Origin: Sphingobacteriales bacterium
Lineage (GTDB): Bacteria > Bacteroidota > Bacteroidia > Chitinophagales > UBA2359
NCBI GenBank assembly: GCA_016711285.1
Contig: JADJTG010000002.1
Location: forward strand, 124,001-188,000
Direction of reading: 5' to 3'
Length of the DNA stretch: 64,000 nucleotides
In this document: one piece after another, positions 17,088 to 25,158 of the stretch
Layout of the letters: each line of letters starts with the position of its first letter
How positions within the stretch are numbered: position 1 is the stretch's first letter
The notes under the pieces: generated by a model
Told to the model about the DNA's origin: nothing
Seen by the model: the letters and a program-made list of their open reading frames with translations, nothing else
The model's database searches: none
Made by a program: the position numbers and the translations under genes

Positions 17088-17531
17088 TTGGCAGAAGAAT
17101 TAAATTTTCAATCGCGGCGTTATCTATATCTTATCAAAGAGTCGGTGGGCGTGAGTATGCGGGTGCTGCTACTGCTGCTGCTCATTGAAACCGCCTACCT
17201 CGCTTATTTGTTGAGCGAAGAAATTTATATTATGTTCATCGCTCCGGCGGCGGCTATTGTGTTGTGGTGGTTTTCAACGTGGGTGTATGGCATTTATAAA
17301 ATCGGCATCACCAACAATCTGGAACAACGCCTCACCGCTATCAATAATGGCAATGTGCGGCGCGTATATTATGTATTTGTGAAAAAAATAGACCGCGCCG
17401 GCGAAGTAGAACAAAAAATTCACGACCACTTCGATGCTCAACGCCGCAATGGGGAATGGTTTGTTTTATGGTTTTGGGAGGTGGCGTGGTTGTGGTTGCG
17501 CTATTTCAGAGTATGGAAACATCAAAAATAG
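17088..17531 (+). CDS. Membrane-anchored MUG113/T5orf172-type (GIY-YIG-like) protein
   Basis: About 147 aa. Two hydrophobic helices (MRVLLLLLLIETAYLAYLL and FIAPAAAIVLWWFSTWVY) lead into a small domain with VYGIYKIGITNNLEQRLTAIN and VEQKIHDHFDAQRRNGEWF, the pattern of the MUG113/T5orf172 branch of the GIY-YIG nuclease superfamily. A nuclease-like domain tethered to a membrane is unusual; whether it is catalytic is unknown. Start uncertain: TTG 17088, GTG 17151 or ATG 17157. I chose TTG 17088 because the basic stretch before the first helix (SRRYLYLIK) looks protein-like. The 3' end overlaps the next gene by 19 bp. Confidence 0.68.
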   Translation: MAEELNFQSRRYLYLIKESVGVSMRVLLLLLLIETAYLAYLLSEEIYIMFIAPAAAIVLWWFSTWVYGIYKIGITNNLEQRLTAINNGNVRRVYYVFVKKIDRAGEVEQKIHDHFDAQRRNGEWFVLWFWEVAWLWLRYFRVWKHQK

Positions 17532-18436
17532 AGGGTAGCCTGTGGCAACTGATTGCACCCGACACGCTGCGGCGCGGGCGCAAAAGTATTTCGCTCGGTG
17601 CTACGATGGCGCAAACGGAGGCTTTTTTCGGAGCAAAAACGAGGAGCGATGCTGCTGCGCCGCAATCCGCCCTACTTTCTTTTGAGCAAGGACTGATTGA
17701 GTGCTTTTTTCATCGGCAATCGCAACGGTTGATAGCGATGCGCTTGTGTGCGCCTTTGCCTTTGCGAGCGGTAGGGTGGCAGGTTTTTAAGCAACAAACA
17801 CAGCGTGTGAAAACGCATTTACGGGAAGTTTGGGGCAATATACAATATGTAGAAACAGAAGGAGAAAAAAAATGTACGGCTATTGTGCTCGGCAGCCCGA
17901 CATATCAGGAGCAACAACGCCTCCAACGCCGACAATGGCTGCACGATACCCCCGAAAACCGCTTGGCGGCTGCACTCGCCACGCCTTTGGAAACAACACA
18001 TTTAAACCTCAATTATGGCGCACTCAATACCCTGCCCACCGCTTTGGCTCAATGTGTGTATTTGCGCTCACTCCACCTCAGCGGCAACGCAATTGATTAT
18101 CTGCCACCCGTTTTTCAGCAGCTTCAAAAATTGGAAACTTTACATATCAGCCGCAACCCTTTGCACGAAATTCCTCTGTGGATAAAAGAATTGCCGCAAT
18201 TAAAGGAATTACATATAGATTTTATAACGCCAAATGACCTTCAAAAGTCTTTTGAGTTGCTGCAAAAAATGCCTACTTTGCAATATCTGTCGTGGCGGGG
18301 GCTGCCGTATCGGTTTTTTCCGTTTTTTTTGTTGGGGTTGCCGCATTTGAAAAAATTAGACATCGGCGCATCGCCTGCGGAGCAATACGCCGAAGACCTG
18401 AAATGTTTGTTGCCACAAACAGAGATTTTGGTATAA
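17513..18436 (+). CDS. Leucine-rich-repeat protein 1
   Basis: 307 aa. The N-terminal half (1-150) resembles nothing I recognise. The C-terminal half has at least five LRR units of the bacterial/plant-like spacing (TTHLNLNYGALNTLPTAL, LRSLHLSGNAIDYLPPVF, LETLHISRNPLHEIPLWI, LKELHIDF...). No signal peptide, so probably cytoplasmic and protein-binding. Start at ATG 17513 inside the end of the membrane MUG113 gene, implying translational coupling. Followed after 26 bp by a second LRR gene. Confidence 0.82.
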   Translation: METSKIEGSLWQLIAPDTLRRGRKSISLGATMAQTEAFFGAKTRSDAAAPQSALLSFEQGLIECFFHRQSQRLIAMRLCAPLPLRAVGWQVFKQQTQRVKTHLREVWGNIQYVETEGEKKCTAIVLGSPTYQEQQRLQRRQWLHDTPENRLAAALATPLETTHLNLNYGALNTLPTALAQCVYLRSLHLSGNAIDYLPPVFQQLQKLETLHISRNPLHEIPLWIKELPQLKELHIDFITPNDLQKSFELLQKMPTLQYLSWRGLPYRFFPFFLLGLPHLKKLDIGASPAEQYAEDLKCLLPQTEILV

Positions 18437-18462
18437 TACAAAGCATAAAAAAAAACGGCACG

Positions 18463-19749
18463 ATGATAAAAATATACACAACTGCAAAACCCGAAGGGAT
18501 TGTGCTGCATTGGTTGGAACTCCTGCAAACACAGGGTGTGCGGCTGACCACACTTCGCGCGGCTGCACCTGATTATGTATTAAAAATTGACAAAAATGAT
18601 TTTATCACCGACAAATTTGCACAAATTCCGCAGATAGAAGCCGCCCAACTGCCTTTGTTGTATGCCCGATTGCAAGCACCCGCTTGCTTGCCTTTGCCCG
18701 AGGCAATAGCAACATATACCTGCAAAGCCTTATTGAGCCACAACGAGGCTGATGCTTTGCTCGCCCTTGCAATGCTACACAATTATCACCTCAGCGAAGC
18801 CGTAAAAAGTGCTTTGTATATACGTTATTATGAGGCAAATGCTCCTTTGCGCCTCAAAATAGAAACACTACTGCTGCCGCAAATTGCTGTTCCCCGTATC
18901 TCACTTGAAGCGATGGATGAAAACGGAAATTTTGTAAATTTTGCCCAACAAATCGGTATTGATATTCAGGTTTTAATTTACAATTGCGTCTATTATTTTA
19001 AATTTTGCAATAACACTTTAAAATCCTTTTTCAAACGTTATATTTTAATATATGGAAATGAAACTCAACAGGCTGCTGTGTTGGAGTCGGATATACAAGA
19101 TGGAAGTTATTTATATATAGAGCAGCCCGCAAGTGGTATAGTGGCATTGCAGCAAATTCGTTATTTGGCTTTGCGTGGAATTTTTTTTGAAGCTGTGGCG
19201 AAAATTAAATATTTGGAAACCTTAGAAATATACGGCTATACCGAAATGCTGCCGCCTACCCTTGCCGAATTGAAGCATCTGCGCCATTTGCTGCTCCACG
19301 ATGCCTGCCTCTCTGAAGCTCCTGCGTTTTTGGAGTGCTTGGAACATTTGGAAATGCTCCGTTTGCCGCAAGCCCTGCCGCGCCACGCCGAAGGCATCTG
19401 TCGCCTGCCCGATGCTTGGCAGCAACTGAAAAAACTGCACTATCTCCATTTAAAAAACCAACAAATCAACTGCTTGCCCGACTCACTGCCGCCCGCCCTG
19501 CGAACTTTGCAGGTAGCAAACAATGCCTTGACCGAATTGCCGCCCGCTGTGGCAATGCTCGAACAGCTCCAAACTTTAGTAATAAGCGGAAATCCTTTGC
19601 GTGTTTTGCCGCCATTTTTGGCAACAATGCCCACCCTGCGCCTCATCGTATATACAGAACAACCTCTGAACGAAGAATTTTCGGAGTCGGTGCGACTGCT
19701 GAAATCCAAACTGTTGCCCGCTTGCCGCTTACAAGCAACAAATATCTGA
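18463..19749 (+). CDS. Leucine-rich-repeat protein 2
   Basis: 428 aa. Residues 1-210 form a helical region without recognised family (MIKIYTTAKPEGIVLHWLELL...). Residues about 230-420 carry LRR units (IRYLALRGIFFEAVAKI, LETLEIYGYTEMLPPTLAEL, LHYLHLKNQQINCLPDSL, LQTLVISGNPLRVLPPFL). The frame is open from 18292, but ATG 18463 after the upstream stop is the natural start. Same strand and 26 bp from LRR protein 1; the two may be diverged paralogues although their N-terminal halves do not look alike by eye. No signal peptide. Confidence 0.82.
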   Translation: MIKIYTTAKPEGIVLHWLELLQTQGVRLTTLRAAAPDYVLKIDKNDFITDKFAQIPQIEAAQLPLLYARLQAPACLPLPEAIATYTCKALLSHNEADALLALAMLHNYHLSEAVKSALYIRYYEANAPLRLKIETLLLPQIAVPRISLEAMDENGNFVNFAQQIGIDIQVLIYNCVYYFKFCNNTLKSFFKRYILIYGNETQQAAVLESDIQDGSYLYIEQPASGIVALQQIRYLALRGIFFEAVAKIKYLETLEIYGYTEMLPPTLAELKHLRHLLLHDACLSEAPAFLECLEHLEMLRLPQALPRHAEGICRLPDAWQQLKKLHYLHLKNQQINCLPDSLPPALRTLQVANNALTELPPAVAMLEQLQTLVISGNPLRVLPPFLATMPTLRLIVYTEQPLNEEFSESVRLLKSKLLPACRLQATNI

Positions 19750-19759
19750 TAAAAATAGA

Positions 19760-19791
19760 ATAGAGCCATCGCACGAAGCAAATGACTCTAT
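19760..19791. terminator. Hairpin between convergent LRR gene and Crp/Fnr gene
   Basis: ATAGAGCCAT (19760-19769) pairs with ATGACTCTAT (19782-19791) with one mismatch and a 12-nt loop, in the gap between the two convergent genes. No long U tract, so termination is only a suggestion. Confidence 0.4.
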
Positions 19792-19885
19792 CCGTATTTA
19801 TATTATTAACACAAAACCAATTTTATAACGATGTAATCGCATAGTCTGTTTTTGTTCGTAAAACACGAAACATAGCAGTTATTTT

Positions 19886-20575
19886 TTATACACTATAACA
19901 TTCTTTGGCGAGCAATTCCATATTTCGTATCAGCAAACGCTTGCGGTCAAAATAAATAAGATTGCGGCTTTTTAAGTCATTGAGCAACATGGTTACGGTT
20001 TGGCGCGAAGAGCCTACCAAATCGGCGAGTTCCTGATGTGTGAAAAAATTAAGCACCAACATTTCAGTTCCTACTTTTCTGCCGTGTTGCTTCGCCAAAT
20101 CTATCATAAAATAAATAATACGTACCTTAGAGTGAGTACGGGTTTGACTACGCCAGCGTTCCTGCATTTTATAATGTTTTTCATTGATAAGGGCAATGAT
20201 TTTTTGTGTTAAATCGGGCTTCTGTGCCATCAACTCGCGCAAATAACTTAAACGAATAATTCTTACGGTGGCATTATCCAAAGCTTTTGCAAACTCTTTG
20301 CGGTGGGTTTCGTTACTCAGCCCCTGCTCCCCAAAAATCTGACCACTGCTCAACATATCTTGCAATACTTCTTTTCCTTCTTCATCAATAAACCCCAACT
20401 TTATTCTGCCCGATTCTAAATAATATACTTTTTCGGTGGTAGAATTGGGCAAATAAAAATACTCGCCACGTTGCACATTACGAGTAACAACCGAACTATC
20501 CAAACTATTGGGTTCGTTGTTCAAAAACTCCACTACACCTATGGAGGGTTTATAGTTGGAAATAGCAATGGACAT
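19886..20575 (-). CDS. Crp/Fnr-family transcriptional regulator
   Basis: 229 aa. Cyclic-nucleotide-binding-type beta barrel (about 25-120; GEYFYLPNSTTEKVYYLESGRIKLGFIDEEGKEV, GQIFGEQGL), long dimerisation helix, and a winged helix with LNFFTHQELADLVGSSRQTVTMLLNDL (about 170-200). The only Cys is near the C-terminus, so it is not an Fe-S FNR; the effector could be cAMP, NO/haem or none. The recognition helix SRQTVT resembles SRETVG of CRP. It is downstream of the MFS gene on the same strand with a 277-bp AT-rich gap holding nothing else I can call. Confidence 0.9.
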   Translation of the reverse strand: MSIAISNYKPSIGVVEFLNNEPNSLDSSVVTRNVQRGEYFYLPNSTTEKVYYLESGRIKLGFIDEEGKEVLQDMLSSGQIFGEQGLSNETHRKEFAKALDNATVRIIRLSYLRELMAQKPDLTQKIIALINEKHYKMQERWRSQTRTHSKVRIIYFMIDLAKQHGRKVGTEMLVLNFFTHQELADLVGSSRQTVTMLLNDLKSRNLIYFDRKRLLIRNMELLAKECYSV

Positions 20576-20852
20576 AAAAAGACGCTTTAAATAAAAAAAT
20601 AGATATTATATCTTTTGTTTATAACAGTGGAAAATTCCGATGATTTTTTTATAAAAAAAGCGACATATTTATTGCTTATCCGAACTTTAAATAAAAGTTT
20701 TTTTTGTTTACATAGTTTTTTTATTTACATAAATTATTGATTATCAATGTGTTATATTTTTACAAAAATAAATGTTTTTTTTCTTTTTCCAAGAAAAACG
20801 CCTTGTTTTTGTATTTTAATTTAATAAAAAACGTGATTTTTTTAATAAAAAA

Positions 20853-22090
20853 CTATTCTTTATCATTTTTTACCAATAACCACAATACAGATGATATACT
20901 AAGAGCAATGGCGCAAATGATAAAAATGATGTTTTTATCGTGTGTTTTTTCAATAATTGAGCCTATCAGTGCACTCACTATCAACTGAGGTATCACCACC
21001 GACAAATTAAAAATCCCCATAAACCAGCCCATCTTGCGGCTGTCCACGCGGTCGGCAACAATGGCGAAGGGAGGCTCACCACCGATGCCCAGCCCACACC
21101 TGCCACCGCCATAAACAAATACAGCATGGCAGTGCTTTTTCCGGCAAACAAAATACCCCAATATGCCAATGCCATCACCACCAAGCAAAGGGTATGCGTT
21201 TTTACACGCCCGATGCGCTGTGCCAAAGGATTGAGAACGGTAGCGGGCAATATAAAACCTACACTGTTGAGAATAAGAAAAGCCATTGCTATTGTTTTGC
21301 CGTTAGTAGCGTCATCTAAACCCAATACATGTTTGAGATAAGCAAAAATAAACACAAACATCGTTTGCACACCCAACCACGTAAATCCGTGTGCTATCAA
21401 AATTGCCCACATATTCTGAGCGGGTTTTTCGGGCTTTGTATCTGTTGAAGTATCTGATACGGCGGCGGTACTTATGAGTTGGCGCGGCTCTTCGATCAAC
21501 AAAGTAGGCAGCCACGAAAACAACAGCACTACTGCCACACCGATATAAATAAGTGCGTAGTTGCCCCACATCGTGCCGATAAAATACGCCAGTACGCCCA
21601 AACTCCCCGACACCGTTTGCATAATCGTGTAGCCTTTGGTGCGGGCTGTACCTTCGGGAGTGAGGTCGGCGATGAGGCTGCGCGTGGGGTTGAAACTGAT
21701 ATTAATGGCTAAATCCAACGTAAGAGCCACCAACAAAGCTACTGCCAACAGGTTCGTAGTACCCAGTCCGGCGGCGATGCTGTCCAAATTCGGCAAACAC
21801 AACAACATCAAAGCTGCCAGCGTGCCGCCAATAAGGATAAAAGGGCGGCGGCGACCGTTCCAAAACCACACCCCATCACTGATTTTCCCTACCAGCAATT
21901 GCCCGATAATACCCGCCAAAGGACCGGCAGCCCACACATAACTCACCTGCTCTATATTGAGTTTATACTGCGTGGATAAAATCCAACTCAATGCCGAAAT
22001 TTGAACACACAAAGCAAAACCCATCGCTGTGGCGGGCAAACTCATCAGTGCATAAAATGCGTTGTTTAATTGTTTTTGAATATTTAGCAT
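20853..22090 (-). CDS. MFS sugar transporter (SLC45/GPH-like) with one-base frameshift
   Basis: About 412 aa after correction, twelve predicted membrane helices. Motifs: WAAGPLAGIIGQLLVGKISDGVWFWNGRRRPFI (MFS loop 2-3 with the GRRRP typical of SLC45 sucrose/maltose carriers), SLIADLTPEGTARTKGY, and the matching C-terminal half. The frame breaks near 21067: GVGWASVVSLP reads on into an unrelated tail, while the expected FAIVADRVDSRKMGWFMGIFNLSVVIPQL continues in another frame to the stop at 20853. Adding one A in GCGAAGGG (plus strand) restores it. Start at ATG 22090; upstream codons are low-complexity. Confidence 0.86.
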
Positions 22091-22295
22091 GGCGTATTGC
22101 GGTATTTTTTTGGTACAATATAAAGAACTAAGCAGCAAGATAATACATCTATTGAATTTTGTAAGTATCCGACAACAAAAATGAGAACAGCAAATATACT
22201 TAGCGAAGGACAAATTAGCAGATAAGGCTTTTTAACAAAGGACAATTCATAAAAAATATTTTAAAAATGCTGTTCGGCAGCACAAAAAATTGTCG

Positions 22296-22303
22296 TAATT
22301 TTG
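22296..22303 (+). promoter_or_regulatory. -7 promoter box of hppD
   Basis: TAATTTTG matches TAnnTTTG, 30 bp before the ATG at 22333, with TTG at 22290-22292 too close to be a standard -33. Confidence 0.45.
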
Positions 22304-22332
22304 CACCATCATTTATATAAAATATATCAAAA

Positions 22333-23469
22333 ATGAATACGCTTATCCACACTATTCCGCAGTCTGCATCAACAGCAGATTTTTTGCCCATTAAAGGCAC
22401 CGATCATATTGAATTTTATGTAGGCAATGCCAAACAAGCCGCCTTATACTATCAGTACGCTTTCGGATATACGTTGGTAGGCTATGCCGGTCCCGAAACA
22501 GGACTACGCGACCGCGCTTCGTATGTGTTGCAGCAAAATAAAATTCGTTTAGTATTCACCACCGCACTTACGCCTCATCACGAAATTGCGCAGCATTGTC
22601 ATTTGCATGGCGACGGCGTAAAAGTACTCGCTTTATGGGTAGATGATGCTTATCAGTCTTTTGAAGAAACGGTGCAGCGCGGGGCTGTGCCCGCCATTGA
22701 ACCTTATACCGTGAGCGATGAATGGGGCGAAGTGCGCATTTCGGCAATAAAAACCTACGGCGACACGATTCATAAATTTGTAGAACGTACTAATTATAGC
22801 GGCGTGTTTTTGCCGGGCTATCAGCCGCGTACTTCCTCTGCCGAAATTGCAGGTACGCCCGTTGGTTTGCAATATGTAGATCATTGCGTGGGCAATGTGG
22901 AATTGGGCGGTATGGATCGCTGGGTGAATTTTTATGAAAATGTGATGGGCTTCAAATTGCTCCTTACCTTCGACGATAAAGATATATCTACCGAATACTC
23001 GGCACTGATGAGCAAAGTGGTGAGCAACGGCAACGGCTACATCAAATTTCCTATCAACGAACCTGCAACCGGTAAAAAGAAATCACAAATTGAAGAATAC
23101 TTAGATTTTTATCAGGGTGCCGGCGTACAACATATTGCCGTCATCACATACGACATCATACACACCGTAACCGAATTGCGCCGTCGCGGTGTGGAGTTTT
23201 TGCACGTTCCTGACGTTTATTATGAGGATTTATTGGAGCGCGTGGGCAAAATAGACGAAGATATTGAGCCTTTGCGCCGACTGAATATTTTGGTGGACAG
23301 AGATGAAGAAGGATATTTGTTGCAAATATTCACCAAACCCGTAGAAGACCGCCCGACTTTGTTTTATGAAATTATCCAACGCAAAGGAGCAAAATCTTTT
23401 GGAAAAGGTAATTTCAAAGCCTTATTTGAGTCTATTGAGCGCGAACAAGCCCTGCGCGGTAATTTATAA
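22333..23469 (+). CDS. hppD: 4-hydroxyphenylpyruvate dioxygenase
   Basis: Fe(II) enzyme converting 4-hydroxyphenylpyruvate to homogentisate in tyrosine/phenylalanine catabolism. 378 aa, full length. Two vicinal-oxygen-chelate domains: the first with IKGTDHIEFYVGNAKQAALYY, the second, catalytic, with VDHCVGNV (His ligand near 183), GVQHIAVITYDI (His near 266) and FYEIIQRKG (Glu near 346). LLQIFTKPVEDRPTLF is the family signature. Homogentisate dioxygenase and the rest of the pathway are not in the window. A terminator follows. Confidence 0.97.
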   Translation: MNTLIHTIPQSASTADFLPIKGTDHIEFYVGNAKQAALYYQYAFGYTLVGYAGPETGLRDRASYVLQQNKIRLVFTTALTPHHEIAQHCHLHGDGVKVLALWVDDAYQSFEETVQRGAVPAIEPYTVSDEWGEVRISAIKTYGDTIHKFVERTNYSGVFLPGYQPRTSSAEIAGTPVGLQYVDHCVGNVELGGMDRWVNFYENVMGFKLLLTFDDKDISTEYSALMSKVVSNGNGYIKFPINEPATGKKKSQIEEYLDFYQGAGVQHIAVITYDIIHTVTELRRRGVEFLHVPDVYYEDLLERVGKIDEDIEPLRRLNILVDRDEEGYLLQIFTKPVEDRPTLFYEIIQRKGAKSFGKGNFKALFESIEREQALRGNL

Positions 23470-23572
23470 TAGCCCCCAGATAAAAATTTGCGGGCGCAGG
23501 TTTTTATATTCTACCTAAAAAAAAGAGAAGAACTGTTTAATTTTAATTAATAATTCACCGATTCATTTGGCT

Positions 23573-23614
23573 AATCCTTGGCACAGCAATCATTACTGCT
23601 GCTAAGGATTTTTT
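23573..23614 (+). terminator. Terminator after hppD
   Basis: AATCCTT (23573-23579) pairs with AAGGATT (23604-23610), with an inner AGCA/TGCT extension, followed by four T. It lies about 100 bp after the stop. Confidence 0.7.
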
Positions 23615-23799
23615 ATGTGTATTTTAAGATTCTTAACACGGCAGGTACGAAATCTTTATAGAAAAAATTAATACCGAAAATCTCAAATCCCCTTTCGGAG
23701 CGATATATGGTTTTAAACTTTGCCAAAGTAGGAAAACTAAACGCTTTTTGCTCTGCGACAAAAAAGACTAAAATGCTTTTCGGCTTTTTACAACAAATT

Positions 23800-23842
23800 C
23801 AATTAATTATAAGTTATTAATAATCATTAACTTATAATTAAT
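23800..23842. repeat. Perfect 16-bp inverted repeat upstream of the ilv promoter
   Basis: Arms 23800-23815 and 23827-23842 are exact reverse complements (AATTAATTATAAGTTA), separated by 11 nt, all A/T-rich. It ends about 70 bp before the ilv -33 element. No U tract, so not a terminator. Possible operator or cruciform; the rest of the 23615-23912 stretch shows nothing else. Confidence 0.8.
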
Positions 23843-23912
23843 TATTTATTTTAAAAATTCAAAAAAATTATTCCTAAAACCACAAAAAATCGCCTTCGGC
23901 ACGATGTATGTA

Positions 23913-23944
23913 TTGTTTATTTAAAAAATATACATGTATATTTG
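23913..23944 (+). promoter_or_regulatory. Promoter of the ilv leader/operon
   Basis: TTG at 23913-23915 (-33) and TATATTTG at 23937-23944 (-7 consensus TAnnTTTG), spaced 21 bp as expected for Bacteroidota sigma-ABfr-type promoters. Transcription should start near 23950, about 22 nt before the leader-peptide start codon. Confidence 0.7.
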
Positions 23945-23971
23945 TTACATCACTTACATAAATTATTTATT

Positions 23972-24082
23972 GTGCAAAGCAATACTTATCATATTATCAC
24001 CCAAATCGTAATGGTCATTATTACCATTACGATTAGCAATGTGGTCATTACCGATCATACAGGGGGTATTATATGGCAATAA
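23972..24082 (+). CDS. ilv operon leader peptide (36 codons)
   Basis: Short gene with GTG start (23972), TAA at 24080. Of 36 residues 10 are Ile, 4 Val and 6 Thr, with no Leu; residues 8-27 are almost only I, V and T (IITQIVMVIITITISNVVIT). This is the composition of a transcription-attenuation leader that senses charged Ile-, Val- and Thr-tRNA. It sits between a good promoter and a rho-independent terminator directly before ilvE. Within it, 24007-24015 and 24023-24031 (CGTAATGGT / ACCATTACG) form a perfect 9-bp hairpin that could act as the pause structure. An alternative in-frame ATG at 24011 would still give a 23-residue Ile/Val/Thr-rich peptide. Confidence 0.82.
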   Translation: MQSNTYHIITQIVMVIITITISNVVITDHTGGIIWQ

Positions 24083-24120
24083 AAATGTTTTAAGAAAAAA
24101 TAGTATTTTATTGACACACA

Positions 24121-24154
24121 AAAGCCCCCTTATCACAATGAGGGGGCTTTTTTT
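24121..24154 (+). terminator. ilv attenuator terminator
   Basis: Perfect 10-bp stem AAAGCCCCCT (24121-24130) / AGGGGGCTTT (24141-24150), 10-nt loop, T tract to 24154, 33 bp before ilvE. The 5' arm can pair instead with AGGGGG at 24061-24066, in the last codons of the leader peptide (CCCCCT 24125-24130), giving a candidate antiterminator. Ribosome stalling in the Ile/Val/Thr run would leave that segment free to pair. Confidence 0.85.
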
Positions 24155-24187
24155 ATTTATATCATCTTTTTAAAAACAAACTGCAAA

Positions 24188-25057
24188 ATGATGTATTATC
24201 ACGCCAACACCCTTTTATTTTTAGATGGTCAGTATATCAAAGCCTCCGAAGCACATACCGACCTGTACAGCCAAACACTGCACTACGGCAATGGTGTTTT
24301 TGAAGGAATCAGAGCCTACAACACCGGCGGTGGTACACGCATTTTCAAAGCCAAAGAACATTTTGAAAGGCTGTTGTATTCGGCACGTATGATGCACATC
24401 ACCTTGCCCTACACCGCTGCCGACCTCGAAAGCATCGCCTACGAAGTACTGGCAAAAAACAACCTATCTGATGCTTACCTGCGCCCCTTGGCATATTTAG
24501 GAGCGAATATGTCGCTCACACCCACCACCGAAGTTCATTTTACGATGATGGCTTGGGAATGGGGCAAATATCTCGGCGACCAACTCACTCGCGTATATCT
24601 TTCCTCCTATTGTCGCCCACACCCCAAATCCTGCCATGTAGAAGCCAAAACGGTAGGGCATTATACCAACAGTATTTTAGCCACCACCGAAGCCAAAAGC
24701 AAAGGGTATGATGAAGCATTGCTCTGCGATATGAACGGGTTTGTAGCAGAAGGTTCGGGCGCAAATTTCTTTTTTGAAAAAAATAAAACCCTCTACACAG
24801 CACCTTTGGGCAATATTTTGGCGGGCATCACCCGCGCCACCGTATTGGAGTTGGCTGCTGCCGAAGGTATTCAAATAGTGGAAAAACACTTCACCCCCGA
24901 AGAAGTGTTGCAAGCCGATAGTGCTTTTTTCTGCGGAACTGCCGCCGAAATTGCGGGTATTGCCTCTCTCAACGATTATGTGTTTCCGCTCGCTTGGCAA
25001 AATTCTTTGGGTACTGTATTGCAAAAAAAATACAAAGCGCGTGTGGTGGAATATTAA
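24188..25057 (+). CDS. ilvE: Branched-chain amino acid aminotransferase
   Basis: Class IV PLP aminotransferase, last step of Ile, Val and Leu synthesis. 289 aa. N-terminal LFLDGQYIKASEAHTDLYSQTLHYGNGVFEGIRAY; PLP-lysine region EAKTVGHYTNSILA (about 155-168); CDMNGFVAEGSGANFFFEKN; phosphate-cup GITRATVLELA and FFCGTAAEIAGI. First gene of the operon after the attenuator; a second Met immediately follows the first, so the start is certain to one codon. Confidence 0.96.
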   Translation: MMYYHANTLLFLDGQYIKASEAHTDLYSQTLHYGNGVFEGIRAYNTGGGTRIFKAKEHFERLLYSARMMHITLPYTAADLESIAYEVLAKNNLSDAYLRPLAYLGANMSLTPTTEVHFTMMAWEWGKYLGDQLTRVYLSSYCRPHPKSCHVEAKTVGHYTNSILATTEAKSKGYDEALLCDMNGFVAEGSGANFFFEKNKTLYTAPLGNILAGITRATVLELAAAEGIQIVEKHFTPEEVLQADSAFFCGTAAEIAGIASLNDYVFPLAWQNSLGTVLQKKYKARVVEY

Positions 25058-25158
25058 AACAAATTTTTTTCTTGGTGAGATAACGAATCACAAGAATATT
25101 GATATTCAGGGGTTTATGATTTCTTATATAAAAAAGATTTATTCTCAAAAAAAAGAAG

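Noticed and set aside
20853..22213. Two separate MFS-related genes
   Set aside because: The two frames join perfectly into one 412-aa transporter with one added base, so they are one gene.
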